Shown piece after piece: positions 45,108 to 56,791 of a DNA stretch of 64,000 nt. A model generated the notes under the pieces. It saw nothing but the letters and a program-made list of their open reading frames with translations. It was not told the origin of the DNA and ran no database searches. A program made the position numbers and the translations under genes. The DNA is from Dactylonectria macrodidyma (lineage: Eukaryota; Ascomycota; Sordariomycetes; Hypocreales; Nectriaceae), in the NCBI GenBank assembly GCA_020744425.1, contig JAGMUV010000007.1, positions 62,001-126,000 of the forward strand, read 5' to 3'. Each line of letters begins with the position of its first letter. Position 1 is the stretch's first letter.

Positions 45108-46840
45108 ATGACATCTGACGTCCGACGCTCCACGCCTTTGTTGTTATTTATTCCCAGTGATAATTCCACAGACGCTCGAAAACAGCACCCTCGCCCTTCA
45201 TCTGACACAGTCATGGCTGATGACCCGGATCGAGCAATTACAATAGGGCGCACTGCGAACAAAATCGTCGGTTGGGATGGCCCAGGCGACCCAGACAACC
45301 CCATGAACTGGCCAAATCAGAAGAAGTGGATTATTACGGTCTCTTTGGGTTTGCTAACATGGGTTGTGACGTTCGCGAGCAGCATTTTCAGCACAGCGAC
45401 CCTGCCCGCTGCGAAGGAATTCAGCGTGTCAACAGAAGTCATGACTCTGGGCACAAGCTTGTTTGTCTTGGTCCGTTGGACTGCGACTGCGGGACAATTT
45501 TACTTTGTGGCTGATCGATTTATAGGGATTCGCTTTTGGCCCCCTGATATTTGGTCCCATGTCAGAGGTCTACGGTCGCAAATACCCGCTCTTCATTGGA
45601 TATTTCGTCTTTGCACTGTTCCAAATCCCCGTGGCCACTGGCGAAAATGTTCAAACTATCCTCGTCTGCCGATTTCTGAGTGGCTTGTTTGGTTCGTCTC
45701 CCCTCAGCGTTGTCGGTGGCGCACTTGTCGACCTCTGGCCCCCTCTGGAACGCGGCATTGCCATGAGTATCTTTGCCGGCGCCAACTTTGTCGTAAGCCT
45801 GCTTCACTCCTCTTACTTCAGTGGCTTCGATGCTCACAATACTTTCCTTCCTAGGGCCCTGTTGCTGGTCCCATCATGGGTGGGTTTATAGCCCAAAGTT
45901 CGCTCGGCTGGCGGTGGACAGCTTACATCACGGCCGTTATGGCAGCTTTGTTCGGCCCCATCGCATTTCTAACGGTCCCAGAGACGCTTGAATCTTGCCT
46001 ATTGATGAGGAAGGCTCGTTCAGTCCGTCTCTCGACTCAAGATTGGGCCATGCATGCCGAGGCAGAAGAAACGCCTGTCGACCTTGGCGAGATGGCTAAT
46101 CGAATCCTGGTTCGGCCACTCGCCATGCTAGTGTTCGAGCCAATCATCATCCTAGTGACTCTTTACATGTCTTTTGTATATGGCCTCATATACCTCTTCT
46201 TCGAAGCATATCCTGTTTCGTTTCAAGAAGAACGTGGGTGGAGCAGCGGTGTCGGAGCTCTTCCATTCTTAGCCATCATAGTTGGTGTCATACTCGGGGC
46301 CATCATCATTGTCATCTTCTCCAAGACACGTTTCACACGCATAATCAACGAAAAGGGTCAGTTGCCACCTGAGCAGCGGCTCCTCCCGATGATGATAGGT
46401 GGAGCATGTTTTCCCATTGGACTTCTCTGGTTCGCCTGGACGTCCAACCCCAGCATCTCATGGGTGCCGCAAGCTCTATCTGGTGTTCCATTAGGAATGG
46501 GTGTTATGCTGTACGTGTCATCGACTTGTCATTTTCGAAAAATGGCCGTTAACTTTGCCCCCACAGGATCTTTCTCCAAGGTCAGACCTACATCATCGAC
46601 AACTATCTGATGAACGCAAACAGCGCCCTCGCTGCCAACGCAGTCGTACGAGCACTGTTCGGGGCAGGATTCCCAATGTTCGCGGCAGCCATGTACAAAA
46701 AGCTTGGAGTGGACTGGGCCACCAGCGTTCTTGGCTTCATCGCCATTGGGCTTTTCCCAGTTCCCATTCTTTTCTATGTATTCGGCGAGAGGATCAGGAA
46801 ACTTAGCAGATACGCCCCGAGTGGAGGCCCTCCAAAATAA
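45108..46840 (+). CDS. MFS drug:H+ antiporter (DHA1 family)
   Basis: A 12-helix efflux pump of the fungal DHA1 (polyamine/fluconazole-type) group. Exons: 45108-45470, 45526-45792, 45855-46510 and 46567-46840, all in phase, giving 519 aa from 45108. A second in-frame ATG at 45213 (MADDPDRAIT) gives 484 aa and looks more like family N-termini. Signs in order are PDNPMNWPNQKKW, GPLIFGPMSEVYGRKYPL, RFLSGLFGSSPLSVVGGALV, GPVAGPIMGGFIAQSSLGWR, the central loop with LESCLLMRKARSVRL and DWAMHAEAEE, LMNANSALAANAVVRALFGAG and a final GERIR. It faces the Zn2Cys6 gene tail to tail (675 bp apart), a common regulator-pump pairing. No lesion. Confidence 0.93.
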
Positions 46841-47514
46841 ATATTGACTGGGACGGGATTACCCATGATTAGACTTTAATAATGTCTCTACGATATCAGC
46901 TCCTACTAGAGGTTGGTCCTTGTTGATACACCATTTGTCGGTTTATCTTACGATCGCTCCATAGGCGGCGCTAGTTTTTTTTGAACTAATTTTGGAATCA
47001 GGCACTGAGCTAGTTCAATTTTGAATATCCAGAATTGTTAGACCCAAATACATGACCTCGGGCTACATCGTGATGGGTGCATTCAACCTTTCCTTATGAA
47101 CGACTCACGCACATGACTGTAAAACTCTTGTTGCAGCTCAACCTATTGAGCAAGCTTCGTTCATATACAGTGTACCGATACATCTCTCAATAATCTGTAC
47201 GCTTGTTGCAACCCAGCAGAGATATTTTCGCCTCGGCGCTGAAGAATACTAAGGCGAAAATAACCCAGTAGAATGCTCTTTACAACACCTACATACTCTC
47301 GCCACCGAGACAAGAAAGATTCGCAGTCCTGTATACACTTTCCTATTACTGCCTTGGCGAGCTCGAGTAATCATGTATCTTGGTGGGTAGAATTGAACAG
47401 AAGGTGATGTGTGCTGAGGTCTTGTCTCGTTTGGCGAGAAGGGGTATCAATATAGATGTTGCTGGGAGTTCTTTTACCTGTTCGCACATCATTAGCCAGT
47501 CAAGTTAAGAGGCA
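46841..47514. other. Intergenic between converging genes
   Basis: 3' flanks of the MFS and Zn2Cys6 genes. No gene seen. Confidence 0.55.
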
Positions 47515-49654
47515 TCACTGTGCCTGCGCTCTTACTCTGTCCAAAGTCCTCGAGTCCATCCCCACCTGTCTCATTCCTGTGGCAAGCTGGATTGCCAGCG
47601 AGCGTGAGAAGGGGTCTTTCTTACCAGCAACGGTCATTGCATCAACAAGGTTATTGAGATTATGTTCGCTCTGCCAGCTTTGTGTTTCCATGTAGTCCTC
47701 TAAAAAGATCAAGGATGCAAGATACGCAGAAAATGCTAGGAAATGGTCATTCATCGCACCTCTAGCGTCGCTGGTTGACTCGAGAGCTTTGAGTATTTGC
47801 TCTGCCGAGGGCAGAAGCCGGAGTCTGCTGCCTGCTAGCAGGTCTGCTGGGAGGCCGAGCTCTCTTATCTTGGCCAACGCCGCTCGGTGTATGCAGATGA
47901 CGGAAGTGTGAATCCCGACGTTGGCGATGATGGCGTTCCGGTTCCATGCGCCTTGTGGCAGCCGTAGGCTCTGTGGAAGATACAAGATTAGATTGGATAG
48001 ATCTGCGTCAATCCCTCGCTGTCGTATCCAATATGGACCATCCGTAGTGTCCTCAAGACCATCGTTCGAGAAGGACCGAAATGTGTGCTCCAAGGTTCTG
48101 TAGAACGTATGGGCGGCCAGTGCCTTGCCGGCGAAGGGAGAATAGGAAACCGCTCCTTGTAGAGCCTCCATCAGCCAAGGCGTTGTCTCGTTGGTGCCCA
48201 TATTGAAAGCTTGATCGGACGCAGGTAATCGAGTTTCGATCTGTATCCGGTTGATCCGTCAGCCATTGTGCTTCCCAAACCGCGGCAATTCACTTACGTC
48301 TTTGTCATTTATCAGAGCCGGCCAACCCGTTATACCACCCACGAAGCGATCAGAACAGAAGACGACCCACCAGGTCCTTCTCCGCTCCTCGACCTCAAAA
48401 AAGTCCCTCGGTGGCTGAAGTGGAGGGTCCGCTGGCTTCTGTGGACTATCGAGCCGATGCAACCCGAGCATCTGAGCCATCCTCACACTCTTCGACAGAC
48501 TGACAGACGCGCGGGAAAACATGAGTTGTTGGGACTCATAGGCCGCCAGAAGGCACCAAGACTGCGTATGGGCTATGGTGGTAAAGTATTCCCCTTGACC
48601 CTAGCCAAAACGGTCAGGATTGCTGCTCCCCTTGTCCATGCCGGTTATGCACCCACCTTCATCTCGTCTGCCTCGGCATACCGCCTAGAGCGCTGATAAA
48701 ACAGCATTGCGAGGTGTTTGAACTCCTCACGCGCTGTTGAAGCCAGGGCCAAGACAGCGTATTGTAAGGACATGGGTGGACGCATGTGGGCAGGGCGATG
48801 TAGAGATGCCGTGTAGCGCTCTCGGTGCAACATTGGGGCGTCTTGGCTGAGTTCATCGAAATACAAGGAAACCCTATGTTGACTCAGTTAGCACCGCGCA
48901 GTTACTCGGGTACACATGCTGACATATGAATGGATCGAGAAGCTTAAAGAGCAAGAGATAGCAGAGCAACCCGGAAGGGGAGAGGAGCGGCTCACAATCG
49001 TTCGGTCAATTGATAGGGCGGAAGCTGTTCAAATTGACCAAGCTCAAGCAAATCGCTTGACACAGATGGAACTTCTTGTGAGGCCATGGCAGTTGTTGGG
49101 ATAAATGGGACATCATCGGACGCCGGCTCATACAAAGACGACTGGCTTATGTCTATACAGTCTGTGGAATGCTGGTTCCAGTCCAGATCAAGTCGGCCTT
49201 CCTCGCCAGGGGAGACGGAATCATCAAATAGCGCGTCTGGTTGGCGGCTTTGGCTAATAAGCTCCTCTAGCCGAGCTTGAAGAAAATAATTAGTTCACAC
49301 GCCTTATCGACAACAGAGTAGCAATCACCCACCTAGCCGAGTCTCCAAGGTACCGGCAAGATTCTTCTTCCTAATCATGCGCTTCTGTCTCGAGTTTGGG
49401 AACACACATTCATCTCCAAGTCTGACGCATCGACTGCAGCTAGGCTTCAACCGATCACACCTCACCTTGCGACTTCGACATTGATAACACGAGAGCGTGG
49501 TGCTTGCGCTGGTGCTTGCGCTGGCCCGCTCGTGTTCTCGCTCGCCTTCCAACGGAGCTATTTGACCGCTCTCTCCTGTTGACTGGATATATCCATTGTT
49601 GTCTGATGAGGTACCGGTCCTGAATGGTATCTCTTGCATCATCTCGGCTGCCAT
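47515..49654 (-). CDS. Zn2Cys6 transcription factor with fungal-specific domain
   Basis: Five exons: 49654-49333, 49275-48996, 48873-48653, 48572-48298 and 48240-47515. Phases fit exactly and give 607 aa. The zinc cluster is at residues 56-83 (CYQCRSRKVRC, then CSRCVRLGDEC; spacing CX2CX6CX6CX2CX6C), followed by basic residues (RQKRMIRKK). The middle homology region (PF04082 type) carries MSLQYAVLALASTAREEF, SVRMAQMLGLHRLD and EVEERRRTWWVVFCSDRFVG. The start is taken at the first ATG after an in-frame TAG upstream. Donor GTGCAT for the third intron is unusual but is the one that keeps phase and the family sequence. It is probably a nuclear activator, possibly of the neighbouring MFS pump. Confidence 0.92.
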
Positions 49655-50230
49655 GCAGGTCGATGGAGCTTTGAGCTGTTCCACTCGCTAGGAAAACCTT
49701 CTCACGACTTAAGTATTAGGTCAAACGAGGCCGAGGACGCGCCTCAACGTAGATTTAAATTCAAAGTTTGAGATGCTTAATGTATTCCTCCTGAAAATGT
49801 AATGAGGAGTCTGCTGTCGTCAATGGCGAGAAACCTGAGAATGTGAACCCGATGGGTAAAGGATGGGTGGATTGGGCCACTCGTATAAGTACCTAGTTAC
49901 AAAGTAACTCGTGGTCTGTGCTGGCGCTTCTGCCGGTTTTGGAGATCATCACCGCGCGCGTCTTACTCAGCCAGAGGTGCCAGTGGTAAAAGACTCCTCC
50001 TTTCCGTCTCGGCAATTAAAGACTAATCTACATACGAAGTAGTACCTTATGCACGAGGCTTTGGACCACGGCAGATGAGTGTCCCCGTCTTGTAGTGCGC
50101 CGGACCGGTTTCCCGTTTTATGAAAATCGATCTGGTAATATTATATTAACTCGAAGTATGAAGATATGGTGTCCGGCGCACCATCACATGCCTTCTGATG
50201 CCCATCATCTCCGACAGCTACATTTCTCTG
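49655..50230. other. Intergenic, nothing recognised
   Basis: 5' flank of the Zn2Cys6 gene and 3' flank of the glutathione transferase gene. No gene or clear element seen. Confidence 0.55.
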
Positions 50231-51580
50231 TCACCTAAGCCGAAGGCAAGCGGCGGGCACTTCCTCATCTAGCTTCATGATGTCTGGTAGGGGCCCAACA
50301 GGACTGATAGAGAAGGGGTTGATGTGAGTGTGGCTCTTGGTGTAATGCCACTTTATGTGCTCAAACTGGGTTGTATCGCGAAAAGCCTCGTGGTTCCAGT
50401 AGAGGTTGCGCAGCCATTTGTGCAGATATGGATAACCTGACCTGATATCGCGGACGTTACACTTGAAATGCTGGACGTAAACGGGCTATATACTGTTTTA
50501 GGTCGTAATTAAACTTTCCAAGATGAAAAAAAACTTACGTCAAAGCGAATCACAGTAACGTATCTAATGGTCACGGGTTAGTGTCGTGGCAATCAATACA
50601 GGCTGCAGTCAGTTCAAGACTCACAAATGAATATCCACCTCCTTGATGTCGTTGCCAAAATAGTAGGGCCCATTTTTCGAGACTTGGAGATGGGCTTCTG
50701 CTTTGTCCAGGGCCTCGAATAGCTTGATTACATTCCGCTCGTAAGCATCCTGCTTGGTCGCAAATCCAGCTTTGTACACTCCATTATTAATATCGTTGTA
50801 GATCCAATCATTGACTTCATTAATTTGTTCATGAAGTTCAATAGGGTAGGGCTGGACTTTGCGATGTCCCTCGTCTAGTAGATGATCAAACTGAGCATGT
50901 TTTAGTCTATAGTGATATAACTCGCAGAGGAGAAGAGTGCCAACCTCGGTGTAGAGCATGCGGATAATCTCGCTGCTCTCATTATTCACGATCGTTTTGA
51001 GCCTCTTGTCGTAAAGGATGGGAACGGTGAACCGACCCTGGTACTCGGGATCCGATTCAAGATATACCTGGCGTATGTGTGTGAAGTTTTCGTGTCCAGG
51101 GATTGGATCTGGCACGACGTGCTCTCCAGGAACCTCCTCGTCAGCGTCTACGAATCGCCAGCCTAACATCTTATTAAGTACAGTCACTCTCACGAGGAGT
51201 AGAATACACGCTTACCGTTTTTATCTAGATCCCAATGGACGGAGGAAAAGCTGATGATACCCCCCAGGCCCTTCAGCTTTCTGGTGATCAGAGTACGGCT
51301 GGCCTATTCCATGCATGAGCCACGAGCGACTTTTAGACTAACTGGATCCAGTGATACACTCAACATACCCAGGGACATGCGTAACTGACGTAAAGATGGT
51401 AACGATCTTTGTCAGGGCGATATTTGGCGCCGGTTTCATTCGAGATCCAGTTCCGGAACGAGCTCTGATCGCGCCGGAATTCACCTTGAGAGTTGACAAC
51501 TTTATTCCAATCGAGAGTAACCTAAACGCTGCAATGAGGGGCCGCTACATTCACCAAACATAGCGAAAATTACGCACCAT
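50231..51580 (-). CDS. Ecm4/Gto-type glutathione transferase (glutathionyl-hydroquinone reductase)
   Basis: An omega-like glutathione transferase that uses a catalytic cysteine to reduce glutathionyl-hydroquinones and similar conjugates. Six exons: 51580-51578, 51521-51369, 51303-51216, 51162-50625, 50563-50539 and 50485-50231, all in phase, 353 aa. The first exon is just the ATG, followed by a 56-nt intron. The nucleophile is Cys50 in [40 protein letters not shown] and [13 protein letters not shown] (glutathione-site NESSEI) follow, and then the helical half to [19 protein letters not shown] and the ending [12 protein letters not shown]. Exon 5 is only 25 nt. It is divergent from an NmrA-like gene across about 660 bp. 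Intact. Confidence 0.92.
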
Positions 51581-52243
51581 ATTTCTGACGAAGGGGTAAA
51601 TGTATTGATATAGATGTGTCAATGTAGAGTGACGAGGTTCGTCCAACGCTTGAGAAATCTTGCAGAAAGGATGATCCAGGTCACCTAAATGATAATATAT
51701 AGGCACCACTAAATGGATCAACCACGGATCGAAGAATGGTTACTACTTTTAGACGGGAACAGATCGGCTCTTGACCTGGGCGGGGTCGGTAGCAAGCGGA
51801 GAAATCGCTGGCCATTCGGTGCAATAGTCTTCCGATCTATTATTTGGAGCAGCCGCAGAGACGATTTCTACATTGAGCACCATATTGGACCAACGGTATC
51901 TTCATGTTCCCCTTCGGCATCCGCGAAATACCGGCGACGCAAAGGCTCTGCCTTTTATTACAAAGCGGCGCTATATGGGCCCAATCGGGAGTCGGCTGAA
52001 GTAAATTTCGGACCGAAAGCGGGCTTTCGGTGATTTTATATGACCGTCCTCTTAGAAATGACGCAGCTCCGCGTCTGATACTTAATTGACGTCTTTGGGC
52101 CTATATCGTAGGAGCCTTTGAATATGAACAGTGCTTGGTCGCGATATCTGGACCAGTCATCTTTCGATAAGAACAGAACTATCACAACGCCAAAAGACAG
52201 ACATTTTGATTTCTCAAACTCGGTCTTTAACCAATACACCGCC
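51581..52243. other. Bidirectional promoter between glutathione transferase and NmrA-like genes
   Basis: An ATG-started 106-codon frame (51713-52033) resembles nothing and is probably chance. A perfect palindrome is listed separately. Confidence 0.5.
52012..52031. promoter_or_regulatory. Perfect inverted repeat in the bidirectional promoter
   Basis: ACCGAAAGC (52012-52020), two bases, GCTTTCGGT (52023-52031). The outer CCG/CGG triplets face each other as in zinc-cluster sites. It is 213 bp before the NmrA-like ATG and about 430 bp before the transferase ATG. Confidence 0.45.
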
Positions 52244-53252
52244 ATGACCATCTCCACGAACATTTCCGCCCCACTGATCGCAGTTGTTGGCTCGACTGGG
52301 CTTCAAGGAGGCAGCGTGATCAATAATTTGGCCGCGACGGAACTTCCATATCGTATCCGAGGTTTGACAAGAGATGCAACGAAGCCGAAAGCGAAAGCTC
52401 TTGCCGATCAAGGAGTCGAGATGGTCTCTTGCAACCTTAGTGCGGACAACAGAGGTGGAATTCAGAAGGCCTTCGTCGGCGCGACATACGTATTCGTAAG
52501 ATTCGTGTCGGGATGTTGCCGTACGTGAAACTGATAAGAAAATTTAGATCATGACCAACTTCTGGGAACATATGGATGAGCGCCGGGAGACGACTGAAGG
52601 AAAGACCATGGTTGAGGCAGCCAAGAACATCGGCGTTAAGTTACTTCTGATCTCCTCAGAGACAAACGCGACCCAGGTTTCGGGAGGTAAACTTACCAAG
52701 GTTTACCATTTTGATTCCAAGGCATCCATCTCTGACCATGCACGGAGTCTTGGAGTCCCATTCGTCGACATATACGCTGGTGGCTACATGAACAACTTCA
52801 CTACCTTCTGCCGGCCACGTCCCGTCGGAGATGGTACCTATGTCGTCGATGGCGTCTGGTCCGAAGACACCTTGATGCCGCTCCTAGATACCTACTATGA
52901 TTTTGGCCTTTTTGTCCGGCTAGCGATCGAGTCGGCTGAGTTCAATCAAGGGGACGGTAAGGTGGTGTCGGCACATGGGGAATGGCTTAACATTGTGCAA
53001 CAGATTGACATTCTCAGTCAAGTGACTGGCAAGAAAATCTCATATAACAAAATCAGCGACGAGCAAAGCCGGGCTGGCATGACTCAGGCAGGATTACCAG
53101 CTCACGCGATCGACGACATGAGCGACATGTTCAAGTTCCATGGCATCTGGGAATCTGTATACACCCATAGTAATCGGGAGAATCTGGCACGCCAGCCGCG
53201 CACATTTAAAGAGTATTGCGAAAATGAGGATTGGAGCCAGGTCTTTGTCTAA
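52244..53252 (+). CDS. NmrA-like family protein (second copy)
   Basis: Exons 52244-52495 and 52548-53252 join in phase to 318 aa. The Rossmann loop is VVGSTGLQGGSVINNL, followed by RIRGLTRDATKPKAKALADQ and GVEMVSCNLS. After the 52-nt intron comes IMTNFWEHMDERRETTEGKT, then AAKNIGVKLLLISSETNATQ and the variable C-terminal half (PFVDIYAGGYMNNF). Sequence identity with the first NmrA-like protein at 41769 is low, so this is not a recent duplicate. Members sense the NAD(P) redox state or reduce small carbonyls. The frame is open upstream to 52118, but the ATG at 52244 is followed by the usual short leader. Intact. Confidence 0.92.
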
Positions 53253-54203
53253 TTCACGGAGGAATATCAGAAAACGCTGGAGTCTCAAACTCGGATCAAG
53301 ACCATTACTCTGTAATAGTAGTTGCTCTGAAATGATTTACTCTTGGCAAGTACACAGGCCTGTACTATCCTTAGCTCGGCGATGTGACTGCGTTTCCATT
53401 GGCAGGGTGGAATAGAAACCCAATCGCCGATGTTTGTCCTAGTCTTGATGCAGTCGGGTGGTGAGTATTATTCACAGCCACGGCAATGTCAAGGGCTAGT
53501 CTGAGAGTGAAAAATGGTAGAATATGTGAAATAAAATTCCCATTTCTTTGCTTTGTGCCAGCAACTTGACTTTAAATGAGCGGGCAACATACTTACATTG
53601 GGGTCATCCTTGATCTGGGGCCACGGTGTTTAACTCCAAATATCGACTCAAATACGCAATCTCGGAGTTGGGTCAGTACGTGTGCGGCACATTGTGAAAC
53701 CATAAATGTTCTGGTTTAAGTCACCTACCTCTGCGACTAGGTAATCTGTTTCACTGTAATAAAGGCTGGTGTTTCGTTTGGAATTTCACTTCCTAAGTTC
53801 GTGCAGTGGATTCGTAGTCCAGGGGGTCCCGGATTTTCGGTCGCATCCGCCTTGCCTGGTCTGACCTCGGCATCAATAAATTCCACTTGCAGGCAGGGGT
53901 ACCGCAGAATTACAACGGAAATTCACGACGCTTTACCAATTCTACCATGGTTTAAATGCCCAAAAAAATCCAAGGTACATAGCTCTGATTGGGAGTGGGG
54001 ATTTCGGTCCTATGATGATCCTTGTCATCCTCCACTCAAGCACTCACGTGTCTTCACCGCTTTTGATGACGTTTCACGCGCGTCTATTTCTGGATTCCAC
54101 ATCACGCGTCGCGAAACAGAGAACTCATTCTCCTCAGTTGTGAAACGCAATCTCATCCCAGTCAGCAACAAGCAGACGCTGTTGTAAATTTTAGACCACG
54201 ACC
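53253..54203. other. Intergenic, nothing recognised
   Basis: A 128-codon frame at 53801-54187 starts at a non-ATG codon and resembles no family. No tRNA was found on inspection. Confidence 0.5.
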
Positions 54204-55025
54204 ATGTCAGCTTCCAAGCCATATTCAGCCATGGACGACGAAGACCTGGAGAGCACTCTCCGGCAACTGCGATGTTTTGACACCATGTTTCTCGTCGACG
54301 ATTCAGAGCATATGCAGCCTTACTGGCCCGATGTCAAGACGTTGATAGAGCGTGTCGCACCCATCTGCGCCAAGCATGATCCAGATGGAATCGATCTCTA
54401 CTTTGTCAATCACCGGCCAGGAGGTATGCTGGCCAAACTGCCTGGAGTACAATCCATCCGAAAGTCGGGCTACACGCATATTGGCGGCTTTGTCGGCAGC
54501 ATGCTCCTGACTAGCAAAGGGAAGCAGGTCGGTGCCATCTTTGACAGCATCAAGCCAGCTGGCAAATGCAACATGGGCGCCAGGCTCGGAGCGTTGTTGA
54601 AGTGGTACTGCGACAAGTATACCGCGGGAGATGAGAAAGCAGCCCTCAACATTGTCGTGCTCACAGCTGGCCAATTCGACGACGACATCAAAGCGCCTTT
54701 GATCCAAGCTGCCAAGACACTTGATGAGGCCAAGGCGCCGACTCATCAAGCCGGTGTTCAGCTTTTCCGCCTGGGCGGGCCGAATATCGTGCGACAAAAG
54801 ACCCTGCAACACCTTGATGACGAGCTTCACAAGGAGGCTGGGACGCGAGATATTGTTGACACGGTGACGTGGAGTGGGCATGGTGAATCCATGTCTGACG
54901 ATGAACTGCTCAAGGTTGTGTTGGGCGCAGTGATCAAGAAGATCGATGTGCGTGCCTCTGAATTGCATTTGGACAACGCAGCTCCGGGTACACGTGCCGA
55001 GCGGAGCTACTTTGAGGAAGATTAG
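54204..55025 (+). CDS. vWA-domain-like protein
   Basis: A single exon of 273 aa. The first strand and metal-site loop are visible as CFDTMFLVDDSEHMQPYW (residues 26-43), with D-x-S in the MIDAS position. IDLYFVNHRPGGML, NMGARLGALLKWYCDKYTAG and AALNIVVLTAGQFDDD (a second metal-site aspartate) follow in the order of a von Willebrand factor A fold. The protein ends in an acidic tail (SYFEED). Fungal relatives of this length are small soluble proteins of unknown function, presumably protein-protein adaptors. No signal peptide or membrane segment. The start follows a short ACC leader and is the first ATG in frame. Confidence 0.85.
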   Translation: MSASKPYSAMDDEDLESTLRQLRCFDTMFLVDDSEHMQPYWPDVKTLIERVAPICAKHDPDGIDLYFVNHRPGGMLAKLPGVQSIRKSGYTHIGGFVGSMLLTSKGKQVGAIFDSIKPAGKCNMGARLGALLKWYCDKYTAGDEKAALNIVVLTAGQFDDDIKAPLIQAAKTLDEAKAPTHQAGVQLFRLGGPNIVRQKTLQHLDDELHKEAGTRDIVDTVTWSGHGESMSDDELLKVVLGAVIKKIDVRASELHLDNAAPGTRAERSYFEED

Positions 55026-55441
55026 ATGGAGCATTCTCGGGCAGTGTTGAGAAACCCAGGCAGATTCAGCGTATTGTACAGAGGTGCATGAGCTAAAAAG
55101 TCAAGCTTACGTTTAATTCCAAGTTGCGTGTGCACCGATTCTTCCCTCGCCGAACCCGTTTCCTGCTGTTGTTGATGTGTGACTAATAACCACACATGTT
55201 GTGGGTTTCCACTTCCATTGGAACGCAAACCAAGCACAAACTTTCCGTCAAGGTATTTAGTAGAGAGTGAACCATGTTCAATTTTTCCAGAGTGATATCT
55301 CGCTACTCACTTCCCTCCGAGAGGAATAAGACCTTGCTCTCCTCTGGGGTTTTCTTTTTCGCTTTATCTAATTCCGTCCATCACTGTCCATCTCCACTAA
55401 GCCTTCGACTTTCTCTACATCTTTCAATCCGATCGGAGACA
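55026..55441. other. Intergenic, nothing recognised
   Basis: 3' flank of the vWA-like gene and 5' flank of the unknown gene. A pyrimidine-rich stretch near 55380-55430 may be part of its promoter. Confidence 0.5.
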
Positions 55442-55466
55442 ATGCCGTCATTCAGTAATACAGTTC

Positions 55467-56105
55467 TTGCCCCTATTGGCGCTAGCGACTTCGTCAGACA
55501 GGATTCTAGTTAGCAACCGAAACCAAAATGAGACGCAATGCCTACAAAAACGCCGTCTGAATCGATACAGCGGCCAGGAATACCAGGATGTTAGCTCCAG
55601 CATTCCCATCCAGCCTCCTCCTGCCACCAGGGCATTTACATCAATCCCAGATGAGCTGATCTCCCGTGTAACCCTCAACTATGTCGGATTCTCTGAAGCT
55701 AAAGCCAACGAACTGTGGAATATTTGGGTCAACTGGCCGCCATGGGCTCCTCCGCGGGAAACATACTCCGGCGATGATGAACTACAAATGACCTTCATTG
55801 ACTTTGTCACCAGCCCTTTCCTTGCGTCGTCTGACAATCTCAGTGATGAAGGCGCGGCTTGGAAGACGTATATGGACGAATATGGTCTGAACACCGAAAT
55901 ACAGCGAGCCATTCTCGATCCCATGTTCGAGTGCTTCCGCTTGGACGATTCTTGCGCTCTCTGGGCTAAAGACATCATCAAAATGCGGTACAAATGGACT
56001 GGAAGGGACCTATGGAGGGTCACTGGAATGAGAAGGAGCACACGACATGCTAATGGTCGACCAAGCCAATCATCGACAGAAGAGGCCGGGGTACACTTGG
56101 CATAG
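55467..56105 (+). CDS. Unknown fungal protein, 5' end unresolved
   Basis: A frame of 212 codons with real-protein character: FTSIPDELISRVTLNYVGFS, then ELWNIWVNWPPWAPPRE, then DELQMTFIDFVTSPFL, then IIKMRYKWTGRDLWRV. I do not recognise the family. There is no in-frame ATG before about codon 110, whereas an ATG at 55442 (MPSFSNTVLAP) lies in another frame. I could not find an intron that joins them in phase, so the first exon is either elsewhere or the gene has lost its start. The C-terminus is polar. There is no signal peptide or membrane segment. Confidence 0.5.
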   Translation: MPLLALATSSDRILVSNRNQNETQCLQKRRLNRYSGQEYQDVSSSIPIQPPPATRAFTSIPDELISRVTLNYVGFSEAKANELWNIWVNWPPWAPPRETYSGDDELQMTFIDFVTSPFLASSDNLSDEGAAWKTYMDEYGLNTEIQRAILDPMFECFRLDDSCALWAKDIIKMRYKWTGRDLWRVTGMRRSTRHANGRPSQSSTEEAGVHLA

Positions 56106-56791
56106 TGAATGTGAGGATACTGGATTATTAGTTTAGAATGTCGCATGGGGGCCATGAGCTCTCGTTCATTTTATTCATCTGTTACTTGAGGCCGATCATA
56201 AACTCAAACTCCAGATTAGGTGCATTGATTCATGTTCACTTCTATGTCTACAATGGTGTTCCAACTGAGAGGCAATTGCGCCCACAATGAACTCCGCCAT
56301 ATGTGACCACTGCATTTATCTGAGCTGCGAGGCCCATGAATGCATGTCTAGGCTGATGCGTGAACAAATTAGCGCTAATTCGCTGCAGACCTGAGGCATA
56401 AATGTAAGGTCTTGTGTATGAAGGTTTTTGAATGAGCACAACCTGTCCCTTGGCGAACGCTGTGGTAGCGCCGTTCGTCATCATATTACTTGATCAAGTA
56501 TGCCCAGCACCTCAAGTCTATATAATCCTTGACCTTTTAAGATCTTCAAATCTAGTGGATAGAAATGATGTGATGTGTGTGGTGAGTTGCAAATAAATCA
56601 GATCCAGACCACAACGCTCGAGTCGGCTAGATCATTTAGAATCAACGATGAGCAGAGAATTGTTGCAAACAACCAAACCATGACTAGTTCCCAGGATGAG
56701 TACAATTGCATGAGGGAAATTTTCAAGAAGTCTATCAGGAAAAATCAGTCAGATTTGAACCAGTCACTTTTTTTATCTACTACTAGCCAAG
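56106..56791. other. Intergenic between converging genes
   Basis: 3' flanks only. Short frames, none recognised. Confidence 0.5.

Noticed and set aside
41769..53252. Secondary-metabolite gene cluster
   Set aside because: Pump, regulator, transferase and NmrA-like genes are present, but no polyketide synthase, NRPS, terpene or DMATS backbone gene is.
53795..53880. tRNA-like stretch
   Set aside because: No cloverleaf arms could be paired. I found no credible tRNA in the window.
54303..55034. 243-codon minus-strand open frame
   Set aside because: It is opposite the vWA-like gene and is a by-product of that gene's codon usage.
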